NCBI GenBank assembly: GCA_949752735.1
Contig: OX457036.1
Span: 97,810,761-97,874,760, forward strand
Source of the DNA: Lumbricus terrestris
Taxonomy: Eukaryota > Annelida > Clitellata > Crassiclitellata > Lumbricidae
Direction: 5' to 3'
DNA length: 64,000 nucleotides
Below are positions 33,062 through 44,923 of this stretch, one piece after another. How positions within the stretch are numbered: the stretch's first letter is position 1; every line of letters begins with the position of its first letter. Position numbers and translations under genes: made by a program. The notes below the pieces were generated by a model. That model worked only from the letters and a program-made list of their open reading frames with translations. It was not told where the DNA came from and did not search any database.

Positions 33062-36000
33062 CTGTAAAGCGTAGAATACATTGAGTTTGAAGATAGTTTC
33101 ATTTCATTTGTCTAACACTAATCTTTTATAAGCTTACATGCATACATTGCATAGGCCCTGTAAAATAGATTTACGCAATAGATGCACACCCATCCCTCAA
33201 ACGGGATCATGTCTTCGATTGTGTGTCTAATGTGCTCCTCTGGTCCCCGTTCAGAACCGGACCTCGTGCCTCGCGGTCGCTGTTGGGTCGCCCCGTCCCA
33301 TCTTCAGGACCTCTGTTGTTGCTCTACCCTGAGTTCACCGGGTCTTCGTCCTCAACCATGCTGAGATATCAAGCAGGACCAATGATCATGTCTTCTCGAT
33401 GGTTACCCTCACTCTGGAGCGACGGTCTCTTCTTTGCTCAGCGCTTGTTTCTAACTATATCAGCCTTGGAAGGTCGCTGTATAATACATCCTCGTAATGG
33501 ATGAATGGATGCATGAATAACAATTGAATAAATGAATGTATAAAAGCTGTGGAGTAGTCAGGAATTTATTATGGGGGGGTTATGGCCTGGCCGGATCGCC
33601 CTTACTGGCACCAACCCAACAGTATTACAGTAAATAAAAATGAAATAAAGTAACACAGGAAATAAAGTAAGAGATTACAAACAATACTTGTTTTGCTTAT
33701 TCTTATTTAACTGGATAAAATAACCTTTTTTAAACTTTTTTCTAAGTCAATTAAGGGTTTAGCCCCCGAAACCCTCGTTGTCTACGCCACTGAATAAAAG
33801 TAGGCCTATCCAATACATAAATATATGTATGTGCATTGTGCACATGCTCATACATTTACTCATGCACGCATACAAAGGACTAAGTGCACGATCGAATACA
33901 TTGCCGTGTACATGTTTTACCATTCGTAAGTTGAGCAAAATCCAGAAAATTGAGCAATCTGTGTTCGCATGCCAATCACATAATATCAAGATATAACATG
34001 AACAATGCCTGTTTGATTTCATGAAGTCACTTACTTTTGCGCCAAACTTCGATGGAGTTTTGACCTTTGACGGATCTGTGGCTGATGTTCTGTTCAAAGG
34101 CAGAACGTAACAATTGGTCTCAGTATTTGTCTTTATTTTCATCATTTCAATGTCCTGTAGAAATACAAAACGTGAATCGTCATTTCCATCTAGCAACTGA
34201 CCGCAGAAAGTAGACTCAAGTCTACCTGTCCGAACTCAATTATTATTATGACTTTATCAAATCAATTAATCAGATTTATATAGCTTCCGAATTACACACA
34301 TCATCTAAACATTGGTTATGTGGGTGAACCAGATGATAGCATATAAATCCTACTGTTCTTGGAAATCAGATAAGACCATTTAACTACGCTGACAAAGTCA
34401 GACAATCATTTTGACAACTTAAAATAGTGTTCCTGAGTAATCAATATTGAAGCTAAGTTTTTTTAAGTGCTACAAATCACGGTCTAATGTCCTGAATTAC
34501 ATGGGCCTATCGGTCATTACAATTATAAAGCGCCTCTCACAGTGAAACCTATTCAGAAGTGTTCCAAGTGCGAAGAACCCTTGAAAAGAAAGTTTTAAGA
34601 GAACGGCACAAACAGCAGTACTCCAGATGAGATCTCAGTCCGATTTTAGCAGGAATGTAATTCCACAGCAAAGAGTAAGAAATATATCATAATAACAGTA
34701 GGTACGACGCTGTGCTGCGGCAGTCCGAGATCCTGGTACTAGAAAGCTTTAAACAGTCTAAATGCGAGGAGTACGTCTAGAGGTAGCTGAGATAAGCCGC
34801 TTGATACTGTCACAGATGATAATGACGACTACTACGGATGCAACTAAGTAGAAACGTATCCTACCCGATTGAAATCGTCCACGACCCACATCTCGTAATT
34901 GGCATTCTGCACGTGGTACTGCACAACGTTTTCGTTCTGATCAGCTGTCACTTCCTCCTTCGTATTTTTATCGACGTTCACAGTGTACTAGAAGTTAACG
35001 TGTTTTATAAGATACCGAGTCAAAATACACTAAGCAAGAAACAACTCATATCAGGAAGTTATTAATTAACAGAATACTGATTTAGTTGTTTGCACTGGAT
35101 CAGAAGTGATTCTCACAATATTATTTTCAGATTCCACGTCATCAGAATTAAATTGATAAGCAGCATCTATTATCGGAATGCTATCAATCAGACGATCGGT
35201 CACACACACACACGCACACACGCACACACTGCGACACACCTACACACTCACAATTTAACACTCGCACAAGCATACACAAACACGTTTAAAAAGGTACAGG
35301 CTACTTGACAGAGATTGTGGGGGATTGAGACAAACAGAAGAAGCTGCTAGGAATCAAAATGAAATACCTTTAGGATATCTTTCTGCGCTTCGGTGAACAT
35401 GCACATTCCAATCAAGATGGCCGCCAGAATGATTGCAATCGAAAGAATAGCAGAGACGGCGATGATCACGATCTTCTTCGTGTTGCGTGGCTTAGGAACA
35501 TCTGCCGCCATCTGTCCAACAACACATATTTTACTTATTTAATTGTGGCGTTGAATTTATAAACAGTTTATCTCGCTTGAGTAGCAATTTCATTCGTTCC
35601 AATACTTTTATGTAGTTGATCTGAGATCAAGATATCCACAGTCAGACAGCTGACTGTGATTCTTACAATCATGTTGAGTCAGTCTTTATCCGGCGAAAAC
35701 TAAATAGGCCTAATGGAAAATCCTCGCAGATCAAGCTTTGCAAAGGTAAATCGCGATAAGAGTTCAGTAGACAGACAAGTCTGCGTATGAGTGCAATATA
35801 ATATTTCTAATGCCAACGTGAGAAATGGACGCTGACGACGCCCCGACTCTGTCGCCTATTTATTTTCGCTGAATGATCTCTTACTAGTCCGCCAATAGTA
35901 TAGTTACGCCTAATCTGTTTCTGTTGATGACTTCTTAGAAATGCCAAAACTCCCTTGGTTTCTATCGATTTTATTTGCTCACGTGACTTTGCATGAAATG

Positions 36001-37111
36001 CTATCGGTCGTTCTAATCTAATCTAATCTAACCTAATCTAATCTAATAAAGCATATGTAAAGCGCTTCTCACAGCAGAGCTATTCAGAAGCGCTCTCAGC
36101 GTGACAGGCCCATGAAAAGAGAAATGTCTTCAAGCAGCGAAAAGATGCAGGTGAATTTCCTACAAGAATCCTGCCACGAATTTCAGAAGGAAGGTGATTC
36201 CAAATAAAAGGACCAACTATAGCAAAAGCCCGATGTTGGGTTAATGAGGTTCGTGATCTAGGTTCAAATAGATCAAAGCGGTCAGCAGAACGAAGAGGGC
36301 AAAAAATCTTGCAGAAAGAGGCTTACACATTAAGTCGCACTGTAGGTATTTAGGCGCTAAGCCCTGCAGGTACTTAGTAACTAGGAGCAAGACCTTGTAT
36401 TTGATTCGGGCAAAGATCGGAAGCCAGTGAAGGTCATGAGTCGTGAATGTAGAGATGTGCGAGTATCGAGGAAGTCGTGCGATAAGTCTAGCAGCAGAAT
36501 TTAGGACAGATTGCACAGATGACAAGCGAACCTTAGGAAGCTCAATTAGAAGAAGAGTTACAGTAGTCAATTCGTGAGGAGATGAAGGTATGTACCATGC
36601 ATAGTCGTAAACAACTTAGAGGACATCGATCTTCTAATTGCCCTAAGTCGACTCAATTGGTAGTAACAGGAACGGGTTAAGAGTGACAGTCGTTATTCTG
36701 AGCAGCATGGATGCGCCCAGTTCGTTTTCACAACAATTAATCAATCCAAACGAAAACTTCAGTTTTACATATCGAAAAAAAACGGATGGCCTTTTTCATA
36801 AGCGCTGGTAATAGAAAAACCAATAATTCGTTCGTATTGAATCGTATTATGAGAATTCATAAATCACCTCTTACAGTAGCCTAGGCCTAGCTATTCAGTG
36901 GCAGCCCCTTAATAAGCGTGCTAAATGTTTTAGATGTCTATTAAATCATGTTAATATACGACGATTTAGTGCCATAAATGAGACTCAGAATTGTAATAAA
37001 TATCTATTTGATAAAATAATTGTGTTTGTATACCTGAGTGATCACGACAGGTGTAGCGATGGTTGTGTCCTTGGCGTCCGTCATATTGAAGAGACTTGGC
37101 ATCGTTTTCAT
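32929..37111 (-). CDS. BRICHOS-domain type II membrane protein, copy 2 (gene span)
   Basis: Five minus-strand exons: 37111-37034, 35511-35368, 34987-34865, 34154-34035 and 33061-32929. Lengths (78, 144, 123, 120, 133) and phases equal those of copy 1, and about 148 of 199 residues match. The layout is the same: basic RNTKK, a membrane helix, a charged stalk (DKNTKEEVTADQNEN), WVVDDFNR, cysteine in TNCYVLPLNRT, and PISDTSFLGKTAKGLCKG with VYWMYPKCSD. It would act as a membrane-anchored proprotein with a lumenal BRICHOS chaperone domain. The last donor is phase 1, so a terminal exon is missing here too. The gene is compact (4.2 kb against 12.1 kb). Orientation and shared structure show an inverted duplication. 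No stop or frameshift is seen, so both copies look functional. Confidence 0.88.
33547..33792. mobile_element. MITE of the CAGTGGCGTAG family in BRICHOS gene 2 intron 4
   Basis: Ends CTGTGGAGTAGTCAGG and TCTACGCCACTG. Flanks TATAAAAG (33539-33546) and AATAAAAG (33793-33800) match at 7 of 8. It shares ATGGCCTGGCCGG and AACAGTATTACAGTAAAT with the copy at 56145-56668. Confidence 0.8.
34035..34154 (-). CDS. BRICHOS gene 2, exon 4
   Basis: Acceptor TTTCTACAG and donor AAAA|GTAAGT. It encodes DIEMMKIKTNTETNCYVLPL with the first BRICHOS cysteine and NRT. Confidence 0.9.
34520..34700 (-). mobile_element. LINE 3'-end fragment (CR1/L2-like)
   Basis: The minus translation LLWNYIPAKIGLR...SLKTFFSRVLRTW...SE is a decayed version of the last residues of CR1/L2-type ORF2, followed by GAGAGGCGCTTTATAA. 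It lies in BRICHOS gene 2 intron 3. Confidence 0.6.
34865..34987 (-). CDS. BRICHOS gene 2, exon 3
   Basis: Acceptor CTTCTAG before TACACTGTG, donor CGG|GTAGGA. It encodes the stalk and WVVDDFNR, 41 codons, 36 identical to copy 1. Confidence 0.9.
35201..35280. repeat. (CA)n microsatellite
   Basis: Interrupted CACACA/CGCACA tract in BRICHOS gene 2 intron 2. Confidence 0.85.
35368..35511 (-). CDS. BRICHOS gene 2, exon 2 (membrane helix)
   Basis: Acceptor TTGGACAG, then ATGGCGGCAGATG; donor AAG|GTATTT. 48 codons encode MAADVPKPRNTKK, a 26-residue hydrophobic segment and EAQKDILK. Confidence 0.9.
36000..36575 (-). mobile_element. LINE 3' end (CR1/L2-like), reverse transcriptase ORF tail
   Basis: The minus-strand frame has SVQSVLNSAARLIARLPR, HDLHWLPIFARIKYKVLLL and GLAPKYL, the conserved C-terminal region after the RT of CR1/L2-group LINEs. 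After a frame change it continues AIVGPFIWNHLPSEIR and CLKTFLFSW. It ends in GCGCTTTACATATGC and a (TTAGA)n tail at about 36016-36045. It is a 5'-truncated, inactive copy in intron 1 of BRICHOS gene 2. Confidence 0.8.
37034..37111 (-). CDS. BRICHOS gene 2, exon 1
   Basis: 26 codons (MKTMPSLFNMTDAK...ITQ), donor CAG|GTATAC. ATGs at codons 1, 4 and 10 are shared with copy 1; the tenth has the better context (AATATGA). Confidence 0.85.
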
Positions 37112-37209
37112 CAACCAGAAGTATGATGCAAATTATGGAAACTTCTCAGCAAAGGATGATGCGAAAATGCCTTCAGTCGCAACTGGTCAACCATTCTCCG
37201 GCATGAGAT

Positions 37210-37217
37210 TATATATA
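37210..37217 (-). promoter_or_regulatory. Probable TATA box of BRICHOS gene 2
   Basis: TATATATA about 100 bases before the first ATG on the minus strand. Confidence 0.45.
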
Positions 37218-37339
37218 GACCTACGTAGCCGTCAATTGAGGATGAAGCAGTCAGATGTGTGGAATTTTGTATTCAAAAGCTGCTGCAACCTTTTGACCCA
37301 ACGATCAAATTTCAATACGTCGCTACGCGGAAGCTGAAT

Positions 37340-38490
37340 AATAATCGGAAAATTTCACTTCTTCGTTCGCATCGACCGTGTCAAAATGCTAATTGGAGAC
37401 CCGTAACTTTATTGTCGAAACGGAGTCGAGAGGAAGAGTGACTTGATTATTTTCCATAACACTTAATGCGTGTATTGACCATCGGACTGTTGAGTTCTCC
37501 AACATTATTATTATCATGGAATAGCATTAACGTGTCTTGTATTGATCAAGACCTGGAGAGAGATTGACAAGAAAACAGACCGAACAGTCACCATACATGT
37601 AGGCTATACTAGCTTGTGGTTGTGAAAAGTTATTATCATGATAGTTCTGGGCGACTCAAATGATGATAATTAACTCGAGTAGAGATATTATCTAAAGTTG
37701 TGGTCTAGTTAGGTCTAAGTCAAACGAATTCCACAAAAACGGTAGGTCTAATTAATTCAACAACGTACAAATTTATACAGGTCTGACTCTGCCAAGTTAA
37801 TAGGCCTATTATTATTATACAAACGTTTTCTTAAGACTTATGGATATTATAGGCTACATAATGCTGATCATCTGATGCCGTTCTGATTTCTAATGACTTA
37901 TTTGCTTACATAATCTTACACATGCCAGAGTGAATCCGAAAGTGAACATGAACCTGCGACCGTCAATTATTGCGACTCAGGATTTATTCATTTACGTGTG
38001 TGTTCATGTAGAACGCATTTTCAAGATCGGCGGTCTATACTTGATCTGCTTATTGTTTATTGAAACACTGCCCTGCCATGGCCTGTTAAGTACGAGCGTG
38101 TTGCGATGGCATAATTATTATGCTAAAGAAGATTTATCTGTAGACTAATTTGCAAGCACGTAGGCATTTTCATCGACATGTGGTTGCAAGGACGAAACCT
38201 TACCAGCCGTGAAAACGTGTTTGAAATGCAAACCTGAGCTAAACGGTTTTTCCCTGCGACTTAAAGCAGCGAATGCAGATTAAATGTTATGTCCTCTGTT
38301 TGCCTTCTGCTGAGTTGTTTTGATTATCGCACACGTTATAATCGCTTGGTAACACAGGCATGGCGCGCTGTGAAGTGTGAACCCTACTAACTTAGCCTAC
38401 TAAGCTCATGAAGAAGGAGTGAGCTTAAAGAATACTATAATCTTTGATGCGTGACTGCAATAATTTAGTTAGTTATTTATTTATTCATCC
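37340..38490. other. Upstream of BRICHOS gene 2; no gene seen
   Basis: AT-rich unique-looking sequence. Short frames at 37259-37441 and 37930-38148 are not recognised. Confidence 0.4.
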
Positions 38491-38499
38491 ATTTACATT

Positions 38500-38693
38500 G
38501 CGCCTCTTCAGCTCTGTACTCAGAGGCGCTCCCGACTACAGAGCGGACACTGCATCGGAGTTTGACGCCGAAGCGCTGAGCAATTGCGAGTGAAAGACTT
38601 GCTCAAGGTCCTTAAGCGGCGACTTGAGGTGGATTCGAACCTCAAACCTTCCGGCTTCAAGGCAACGACGCCACCACTACACCACCGCGCCCC
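38500..38693 (-). mobile_element. tRNA-derived SINE (A)
   Basis: On the minus strand it opens GGGGCGCGGTGGTGTAGTGG (A-box TGGTGTAGTGG) and has GAGGTTCGAATCCACC (B-box GGTTCGAATCC) about 50 bases on. It ends in GAGCGCCTCTGAG. Same family as 41535-41740. Confidence 0.85.
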
Positions 38694-38996
38694 ACAATAA
38701 TGATGCTGCTAGATACGACGATGCATTCAGCATTTACGGGAGAAAGATAATTCCATGATGCTCTACAAAACCGTCTGCTGTCAGGGTAAATCTAATGTTC
38801 AGAGTTACGTAGCAGGTAACTGAATTTTTAAAGCAGAAAAGCTTTTGCCTTTCAGCATAATTGCATGGATATTGTTTCAGGCAGGTAGGCAAGCTGTGTG
38901 AAGGACCCGAACGCCGGTATGAAAACATTAGCTACATGTTCGGGTCGTTCAATGTTGTCTGGCAAGTTGAGTGGTGCAGTTGATTGGTGCACTGGT

Positions 38997-40134
38997 CTTC
39001 ACGCCAGGGCCGGCCTTAGCCCAAGTGGCGCCCTAGGCAAGGCATACATTTGGCGCCCCAGGCATTATAGGCCTGCACTGGCGCCCTTAGTTTCCCACTC
39101 AATAATTGTTCAGCCCACGTTAGAATCTAAAGATGAATATTATTAGGCAGAGCCGGTATATCCTTACAGGGCCGTAGCCAGGATTTTATTTCGGGAGATG
39201 TTTTCTTGACCGTGAATTTTGATTTGCGTACACGCTGCGGGCGAATTTTTGGGCGAAATTTTCTGACGACTGTTGTTAGTCGCCGAAATTTTTGACGTCC
39301 AAAAACACTCTTTTCAGCGATTTTCGACTATTTTCTTCTCAAAATTACATTGCACACTGTCATGTGCTAGCAATTAAAATGCATAATTATTTCATGTTTA
39401 CATTACTTCATTTGGGGAGGGGGTGTTCAAACAACCAAAACATCCCCCTAAGCTATGGCTTTGTAGGCCTGCGCTCAACTGAGTAATTCATTATAATTTC
39501 TTTATTAGTACACTGGAGGCTGGATAATATTGAATTTTGTGGAGAATGGCATAAGTTAAAAAATATTAAAATACACTCTTGTGGAAATGGCATCCTCTTT
39601 GATGGAAATGGCGCCCTCTACAACTTGGCGCCCCATGCAAGTGCCTGCTTTGCCTATGCCTTAGGTCGGCCCTGCCTCAGCTACTGCCCTCTCTTCATCA
39701 TCGTCCCTATAGACTATTTTATTTCAATATGAATAAAGAGCAGGCTGTAATGTTGTAATCTCATATTCATACTCAGCAAGGCCCACTCCCATTTCATACA
39801 TTTCATTTCTTGCAACATCTTCGATATCGAAATTGAGCGTCGCGTATTTTAACCTGTCTTCTAAAGCAAAGAGTATAGGACCTACGAAATGTCGTTAAAA
39901 ATCGAATTTTATTTGTCGATTTAAAATTTATGCAGTCCTTGAAATTGAATTAGGCCATCCTGAACAGGTGCAAAGAATCCATAATTATTTTAAATTCTTT
40001 CCATTAGCGAAAGTTTTGGGTTCAAAAGAGTATAGTGTAAAAAAAATCGCCGGTGCCTCGGCGCCCCCCAAAGACTCCGGCGCCCTAGACAACTGCCTAC
40101 TTTGCCTATAGGTAAGGCCGGCCCTGCTTCACGC
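38997..40134. mobile_element. hAT-like element with CAGGGCCGGCC ends, 8-bp TSD
   Basis: The element is 39005-40126 (1.12 kb), ends CAGGGCCGGCCTTAG and AAGGCCGGCCCTG, exact duplications CTTCACGC. The GGCGCCCTAGGCAA motif beside the ends is that of a widespread hAT family. A second internal end (TTAGGTCGGCCCTG near 39660) and a CAGGGCCGTAGCCAGG end near 39168 show nested copies. No transposase is seen. Confidence 0.88.
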
Positions 40135-40254
40135 TGTATGTAACTATGTATAGGCTACGCACAAGGATGCAACGCTTTAATTTGACTGAGCCATTGAATG
40201 TTGCATGTTGTATCGCGATGTAGAATAATGTAGCAGAACTTGTTTTAATTCCTG

Positions 40255-41260
40255 TCGACAGCTTACTCAGAACCATTGCCAACTCCGATCATATCTCTTC
40301 TTTTAATTGTGGCTCCCTTCACTGGCTTTCTATCCGCCAGTGATTCCTATTCAAGGTCTGCTCTCTCTCGCATGCGAAACTGTTTTGCTAGGTCTACCCT
40401 AAGCATCTGAAAGCCATCTTCTTTTTAATTGAATACAGTTTCCACGGTCGTGAGCTGCACCTCTGATCCTGATTGGCGCTATAAAAATGCTTCATTTCGT
40501 TCGCCATTTACGACGTCGACTGGAATTGATTTGCATTTGCAACATTACTATAGGCCTATATAGTTATGGGAATCAATGGCGAGAGAATTCCTTCGATTCG
40601 ATCAATAGATTGTTGCTGTTTAACTGTGTGTCATAAGAAAGATGATTTGTGGCGCCCTCCCTGTTAACCCAGGCTTGGGACTGGCACTCGACCTCAATCA
40701 AGGACAAGAACAGGCATCCGACTGTTACAGTCGATTAATCTTAGTTGTAGATCCGAGGAAATACTTTACTGAAGTTAGACACCTTTATAACAGTTATAAA
40801 ATTTCTCTATATATTTCAATCTATTTTTGTATATATAATCAACGTTTGTAATGATGTAAAGTTTGTATCAAACGACTAGCTCTTAAGTGCTGTAATATGC
40901 CGAGCAAATTTCTGTCCAGGGTAACGGCCTCTGTTGTCATAGACCCTGGTCAAATCGGATCCATCCATGTATCCAAGGACGTCGTCAGCTACGCTCTGCT
41001 GATAAGAGAGTCCTCTTAGTTCCTTTTGCTCGTAGGCTACTACTACCATGAAGAATGGAGCTTTTTCTGTGGTTGGACCAGTGGTCTGGAATGACCTTCC
41101 TTTTGAGCTACCCCTACTCTACCCTGGGACTCTACCAGGATCCTTCCTTACTAAACTTAAAACTGTTCTTTTTGGGCGCGCCGGAGTCGGGAGCGCCTCT
41201 GAGTAGTTTTTTCTTGAAGAAGCGCTATATAAATGTCCGAATGCTTGAATGAATGATATA
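40255..41260 (+). mobile_element. CR1/L2-like LINE 3' region, split
   Basis: 40261-40410 keeps SDHISSF...LHWLSI, then FLFKVCSL, then VYPKHL in decayed frame. 41040-41190 keeps FSVVGPVVWNDLPFELPL, then LTKLKTVLFG, and ends GAGCGCCTCTGAGTAG, CGCTATATAAATG and a GAATGAAT tail. The middle (40430-40980) is not LINE-like and probably an insertion. Confidence 0.7.
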
Positions 41261-41505
41261 TTACATATAGGCCCTACGTATGTATTACAGACGTTAAATA
41301 TTACAATATGCAATTTATATAATCCCTCCGCGAAAATGCAAATATATAGGCCTATAGCACTCGAAGTTCAATAAATATTATAATTATATAAAATTCATCT
41401 TCTTAATGATGTAGAGTTGTATTATGTATGTATTATGCCAAACAAATTTCTTCGAGGGCATCGGCCTCTGCTGTCATAAGCCTTCGTCAGATCTGGTTCC
41501 ATCGA
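40885..41505. repeat. Two copies of a diverged ~80-bp block
   Basis: The block at about 40890-40970 (ATGCCGAGCAAATTTCTGTC) recurs at 41427-41510 (ATGCCAAACAAATTTCTTCG), each followed by CGGCCTCTG(T/C)TGTCAT and CATCCATG/CATCGACC. Origin unknown. Confidence 0.5.
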
Positions 41506-41534
41506 CCTTAATTATGTATGTATGTATGTGCACT

Positions 41535-41741
41535 TGTTATAGCGCCCCTTCGAGCTCTCTCTCTCTCTACTCAGAGGCGCTCCCGAATGCAGAGCGGACA
41601 CTGCATCGGAGTTTCACGCCGAAGCGCTGAGCAATTGTGTGTGAAGGACTTGCCCAAGGTCCTTACGCGGCGAGGTGGATTCGAACCCCGAACCTTCCGG
41701 CTTCAAGGCATCGACGCCATCACTACACCACCGCGCCCCAT
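41535..41741 (-). mobile_element. tRNA-derived SINE (A), second copy
   Basis: Minus strand GGGGCGCGGTGGTGTAGTGA, then GGGGTTCGAATCCACC, then the same body as the copy at 38500. It directly abuts the 30-bp satellite. Confidence 0.85.
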
Positions 41742-41772
41742 GTGTGCCAACTGAACGTAGCCTGGCCTCGAC

Positions 41773-42882
41773 CAATGGACCAGTCGTAGCATGACCATTG
41801 ACCATTGACCAATGGACCAATCGTAGCATGACCATTGACCATTGACCAATGGACCAATCGTAGCATGACCATTGACCAATGGACCAATCGTAGCATGACC
41901 ATTGACCAATGGACCAATCGTAGCATGACCATTGACCAATGGACCAATCGTAGCATGACCATTGACCATTGACCATTGACCAATGGACCAATCGTAGCAC
42001 GACCATTGACCAATGGACCAATCGTAGCATGACCATTGACCAATGGACCAATCGTAGCATGACCATTGACCATTGACCAATGGACCAATCGTAGCATGAC
42101 CATTGACCATTGACCATTGACCAATGGACCAATCGTAGCATGACCATTGACCATTGACCAATGGACCAATCGTAGCATGACCATTGACCAATGGACCAAT
42201 CGTAGCATGACCATTGACCAATGGACCAATCGTAGCATGACCATTGACCAATGGACCAATCGTAGCATGACCATTGACCAATGGACCAATCGTAGCATGA
42301 CCATTGACCAATGGACCAATCGTAGCATGACCATTGACCAATGGACCAATCGTAGCATGACCATTGACCAATGGACCAATCGTAGCATGACCATTGACCA
42401 ATGGACCAATCGTAGCTTGACCATTGACCATTGACCAATTGTAGCATGACCATTGACCATTGACCAATCGTAGCAAGACCATTGACCATTGACCAATGGA
42501 CCAATCGTAGCATGACCATTGACCAATGGACCAATCGTAGCATGACCATTGACCAATGGACCAATCGTAGCATGACCATTGACCATTGACCAATGGACCA
42601 ATCGTAGCATGACCATTGACCATTGACCAATGGACCAATCGTAGCATGACCATTGACCAATGGACCAATCGTAGCATGACCATTGACCATTGACCAATCG
42701 TAGCATGACCATTGACCATTGCCCAATGGACCAATCGTATCATGACCATTGACCATTGACCAATGGACCAATCGTAGCATGACCATTGACCATTGACCAA
42801 TGGACCAATCGTAGCATGACCATTGACCATTGACCAATGGACCAATCGTAGCATGACCATTGACCATTGACCAATGACCACA
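41773..42882. repeat. 30-bp satellite with optional 7-bp additions
   Basis: The unit TGACCATTGACCAATGGACC + AATCGTAGCA is repeated about 33 times. TGACCAT is often doubled or tripled, giving 37- and 44-bp forms. The core TTGACCAATGGACCAA is itself near-palindromic. Frames of 329-432 codons on the minus strand are artefacts of a unit without stops. Confidence 0.95.
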
Positions 42883-42889
42883 ACAGTCA

Positions 42890-43548
42890 TGCTGCTGAAG
42901 CAACGCATTCAATAATAATTGTGTGTCGCTAAGACTCGCAGAAAGCTTATAGGTCGACTAATTGCCTATCGACCGTAACCCCGTCTTTCGTCTGCGTTTT
43001 AAGTCGGAGGCTGAAAGATGATCTATATGTAACCTTTGATACTTAGTCCATAATACCTGTCTCTTCCTATTCCACCATTCATCCAGTGGATACCGTGTCA
43101 GTTTGCTCGGATGGGTGCGCTTTTATCCTACCAATTTGCGCCATTGTAACCAAACAGAGCAACGCCACTAATCCCTCAAGCGAGGCAGCGCTCGCAGTTA
43201 AGCTGATGCCCTGCTAATAGGCCTTAATGGAGCTTTAGAAATTATTCTCAGACTTGGTGAACTTCAAATGTACTTTAGAATTCTTTGTTCGAAGCATCAT
43301 CGGATAAAGTTTCAGTTGGATATATAATAATACTCCTTCGTCAGTTCGTTAAATGAGAATTAAATTGAGAATTAAATTGAGAATTAAATTGAGATTAAAA
43401 TGAGAATTAAATTGATATTTAAATTGGATGCTGTTATAATAGGGTGTTTTTATTATTTAGACTAATCCCTAATTATAAATAGCTTTATGAAACATTAAAA
43501 TATTGCAAGGTTATTTATTATTTTGTATTTGCATAATTATACCCTAAT
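42890..43548. other. No gene seen
   Basis: Contains a short 15-bp tandem repeat GAGAATTAAATT at about 43353-43425. Confidence 0.5.
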
Positions 43549-44408
43549 AGCCTCTGTCCAACGTGCGGCCCGCGGGACGATTTCAAGTGGCCCGCCGAGT
43601 TCACAAAATTTTTAAAACTTTTGTGCCAAATGAAGCTAAGGACAAAGTCATTGGTCGACTTTTACGTTTATTCTTAATGACAATATTGTAACAGTTCTGT
43701 TGCTGATGTTTGCACAGCTACCAGGCAGGCAAACCGACAAGTCGACAACTAATGTCCTCCTTCAACACCACTGGGGTAGGTTCCCGCAGTCTCTCCATGA
43801 GGCTGAAACACGACTTCTGGTTTTATTCCTGTACTTCGCCAACCATCACAAACCGTTCACTTCTAGTCATTCCTTGCAGAGTTCAACCATATCGGTAAGT
43901 GGGTGCGACCATACCTTTTGAGAGATAGTCCAGTTCTAGTTCTGAAGGCTTGAAGGAAATAATCGATAGGCCTTAGGGGCCCGGGACCCCATTGCCGGCG
44001 AAGTCCGATGTCTTGGGATCTTCCTTGACCGACGATTTTGACTGCTCTTTAGACCGAGGACTCTGGCTTCAACGTCTTCGATGAGCAGCAGGCTGGAAAT
44101 CAGGTTCATCCATAAAGTGGGGCTGATCGCCAGAAAACTGTGGTTGTGTCACCCTATGCTTTTCTGTGCTGAACTGTTGTAAGGCATGTATAATATGAGA
44201 TAGGCTATGTATGATATATATGCATATATATATATGCCAGTGTGTATTGTTATCGTTCATTTGCATTAGAATGATTCCATAATTAATGTCAATACCTTTA
44301 ATAATTATCGCTAAATTGTAACCATTGCTACTGAATTTACTGTTGCGGCCCTCGGCTTTAAGTATTATTGTCTGCGGCCCGCGGAACTAAAGAGGTTGGA
44401 CAGCATTG
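43549..44408. mobile_element. hAT-like non-autonomous element, CTGTCCAAC/GCGGCCCGCGG ends
   Basis: Left CTCTGTCCAACGTGCGGCCC and right GGTTGGACAGCATTG are inverted, each followed inward by GCGGCCCGCGG. No matching 8-bp flanks were found. Interior frames (43700-43921) are unrecognised. Confidence 0.6.
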
Positions 44409-44429
44409 GCCTAGAGGCTAGGTCACTTA

Positions 44430-44523
44430 CTTTTGTTTGCGCTCTCCATCTAGGTTAGCGACCCGCGTGCTTACAAAAATGCCTAGTGCCGGTCCGTGGC
44501 CTACAGAAGTTTGAGAACCACTA
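44430..44523. mobile_element. Right-end fragment of a Charlie-like hAT element
   Basis: GCCGGTCCGTGGCC and TTTGAGAACCACT match the right end of the element at 27610-28268. Confidence 0.6.
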
Positions 44524-44530
44524 AATTCTA

Positions 44531-44740
44531 TTGGATCTTCCCTTTGGAATGCCTTTCTCCATCTGTTTACCTTACGACGACGATGACGTTAAATTGATAC
44601 GTAGAGAAGAATTTACAGTTGAGCGTGAAACCAGACAAGCTGCGTATAGCCTACTGGAACAATCACCGTTTCAGTCTCAACATGAGTCAGTTTCTAAAGG
44701 GGCGTGGGCTTGGAAAGATAAAGAATACGACCGCTGGTAA
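44531..44740 (+). CDS. Unrecognised open frame, possible exon remnant
   Basis: About 69 codons with a charged, protein-like composition (EEFTVERETRQAAYSLLEQS...AWAWKDKEYDRW) ending in TAA. I recognise no family, and there is no clear acceptor. It may be part of a decayed transposon. Confidence 0.2.
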   Translation: MDLPFGMPFSICLPYDDDDVKLIRREEFTVERETRQAAYSLLEQSPFQSQHESVSKGAWAWKDKEYDRW

Positions 44741-44923
44741 TATTCACAGCGTTTGTCGTAGGCCTGTTTAGTTCTAGCAGATTTTATGCTTTTTCCACCC
44801 AGCATTGGCTTCAGTATTTTAGGTCTACGGGCCTACACTGCCTTACAGTCAAAAAAGAATTTTGAACGGCAGCCTATAATAATTATTATTCTATGCATGC
44901 TCAGGAACCATAAGTGGGCTACA

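Noticed and set aside
36000..36575. Possible host gene on the minus strand
   Set aside because: The sequence matches the C-terminal tail of CR1/L2-type LINE ORF2, with a frameshift and a simple-repeat tail.
41614..42912. Three very long minus-strand open frames (329-432 codons) and one plus frame
   Set aside because: They lie wholly on the 30-bp satellite; several frames are open at once because the unit has no stop codon. Repeated NGHATIGPLV-type translation is an artefact.
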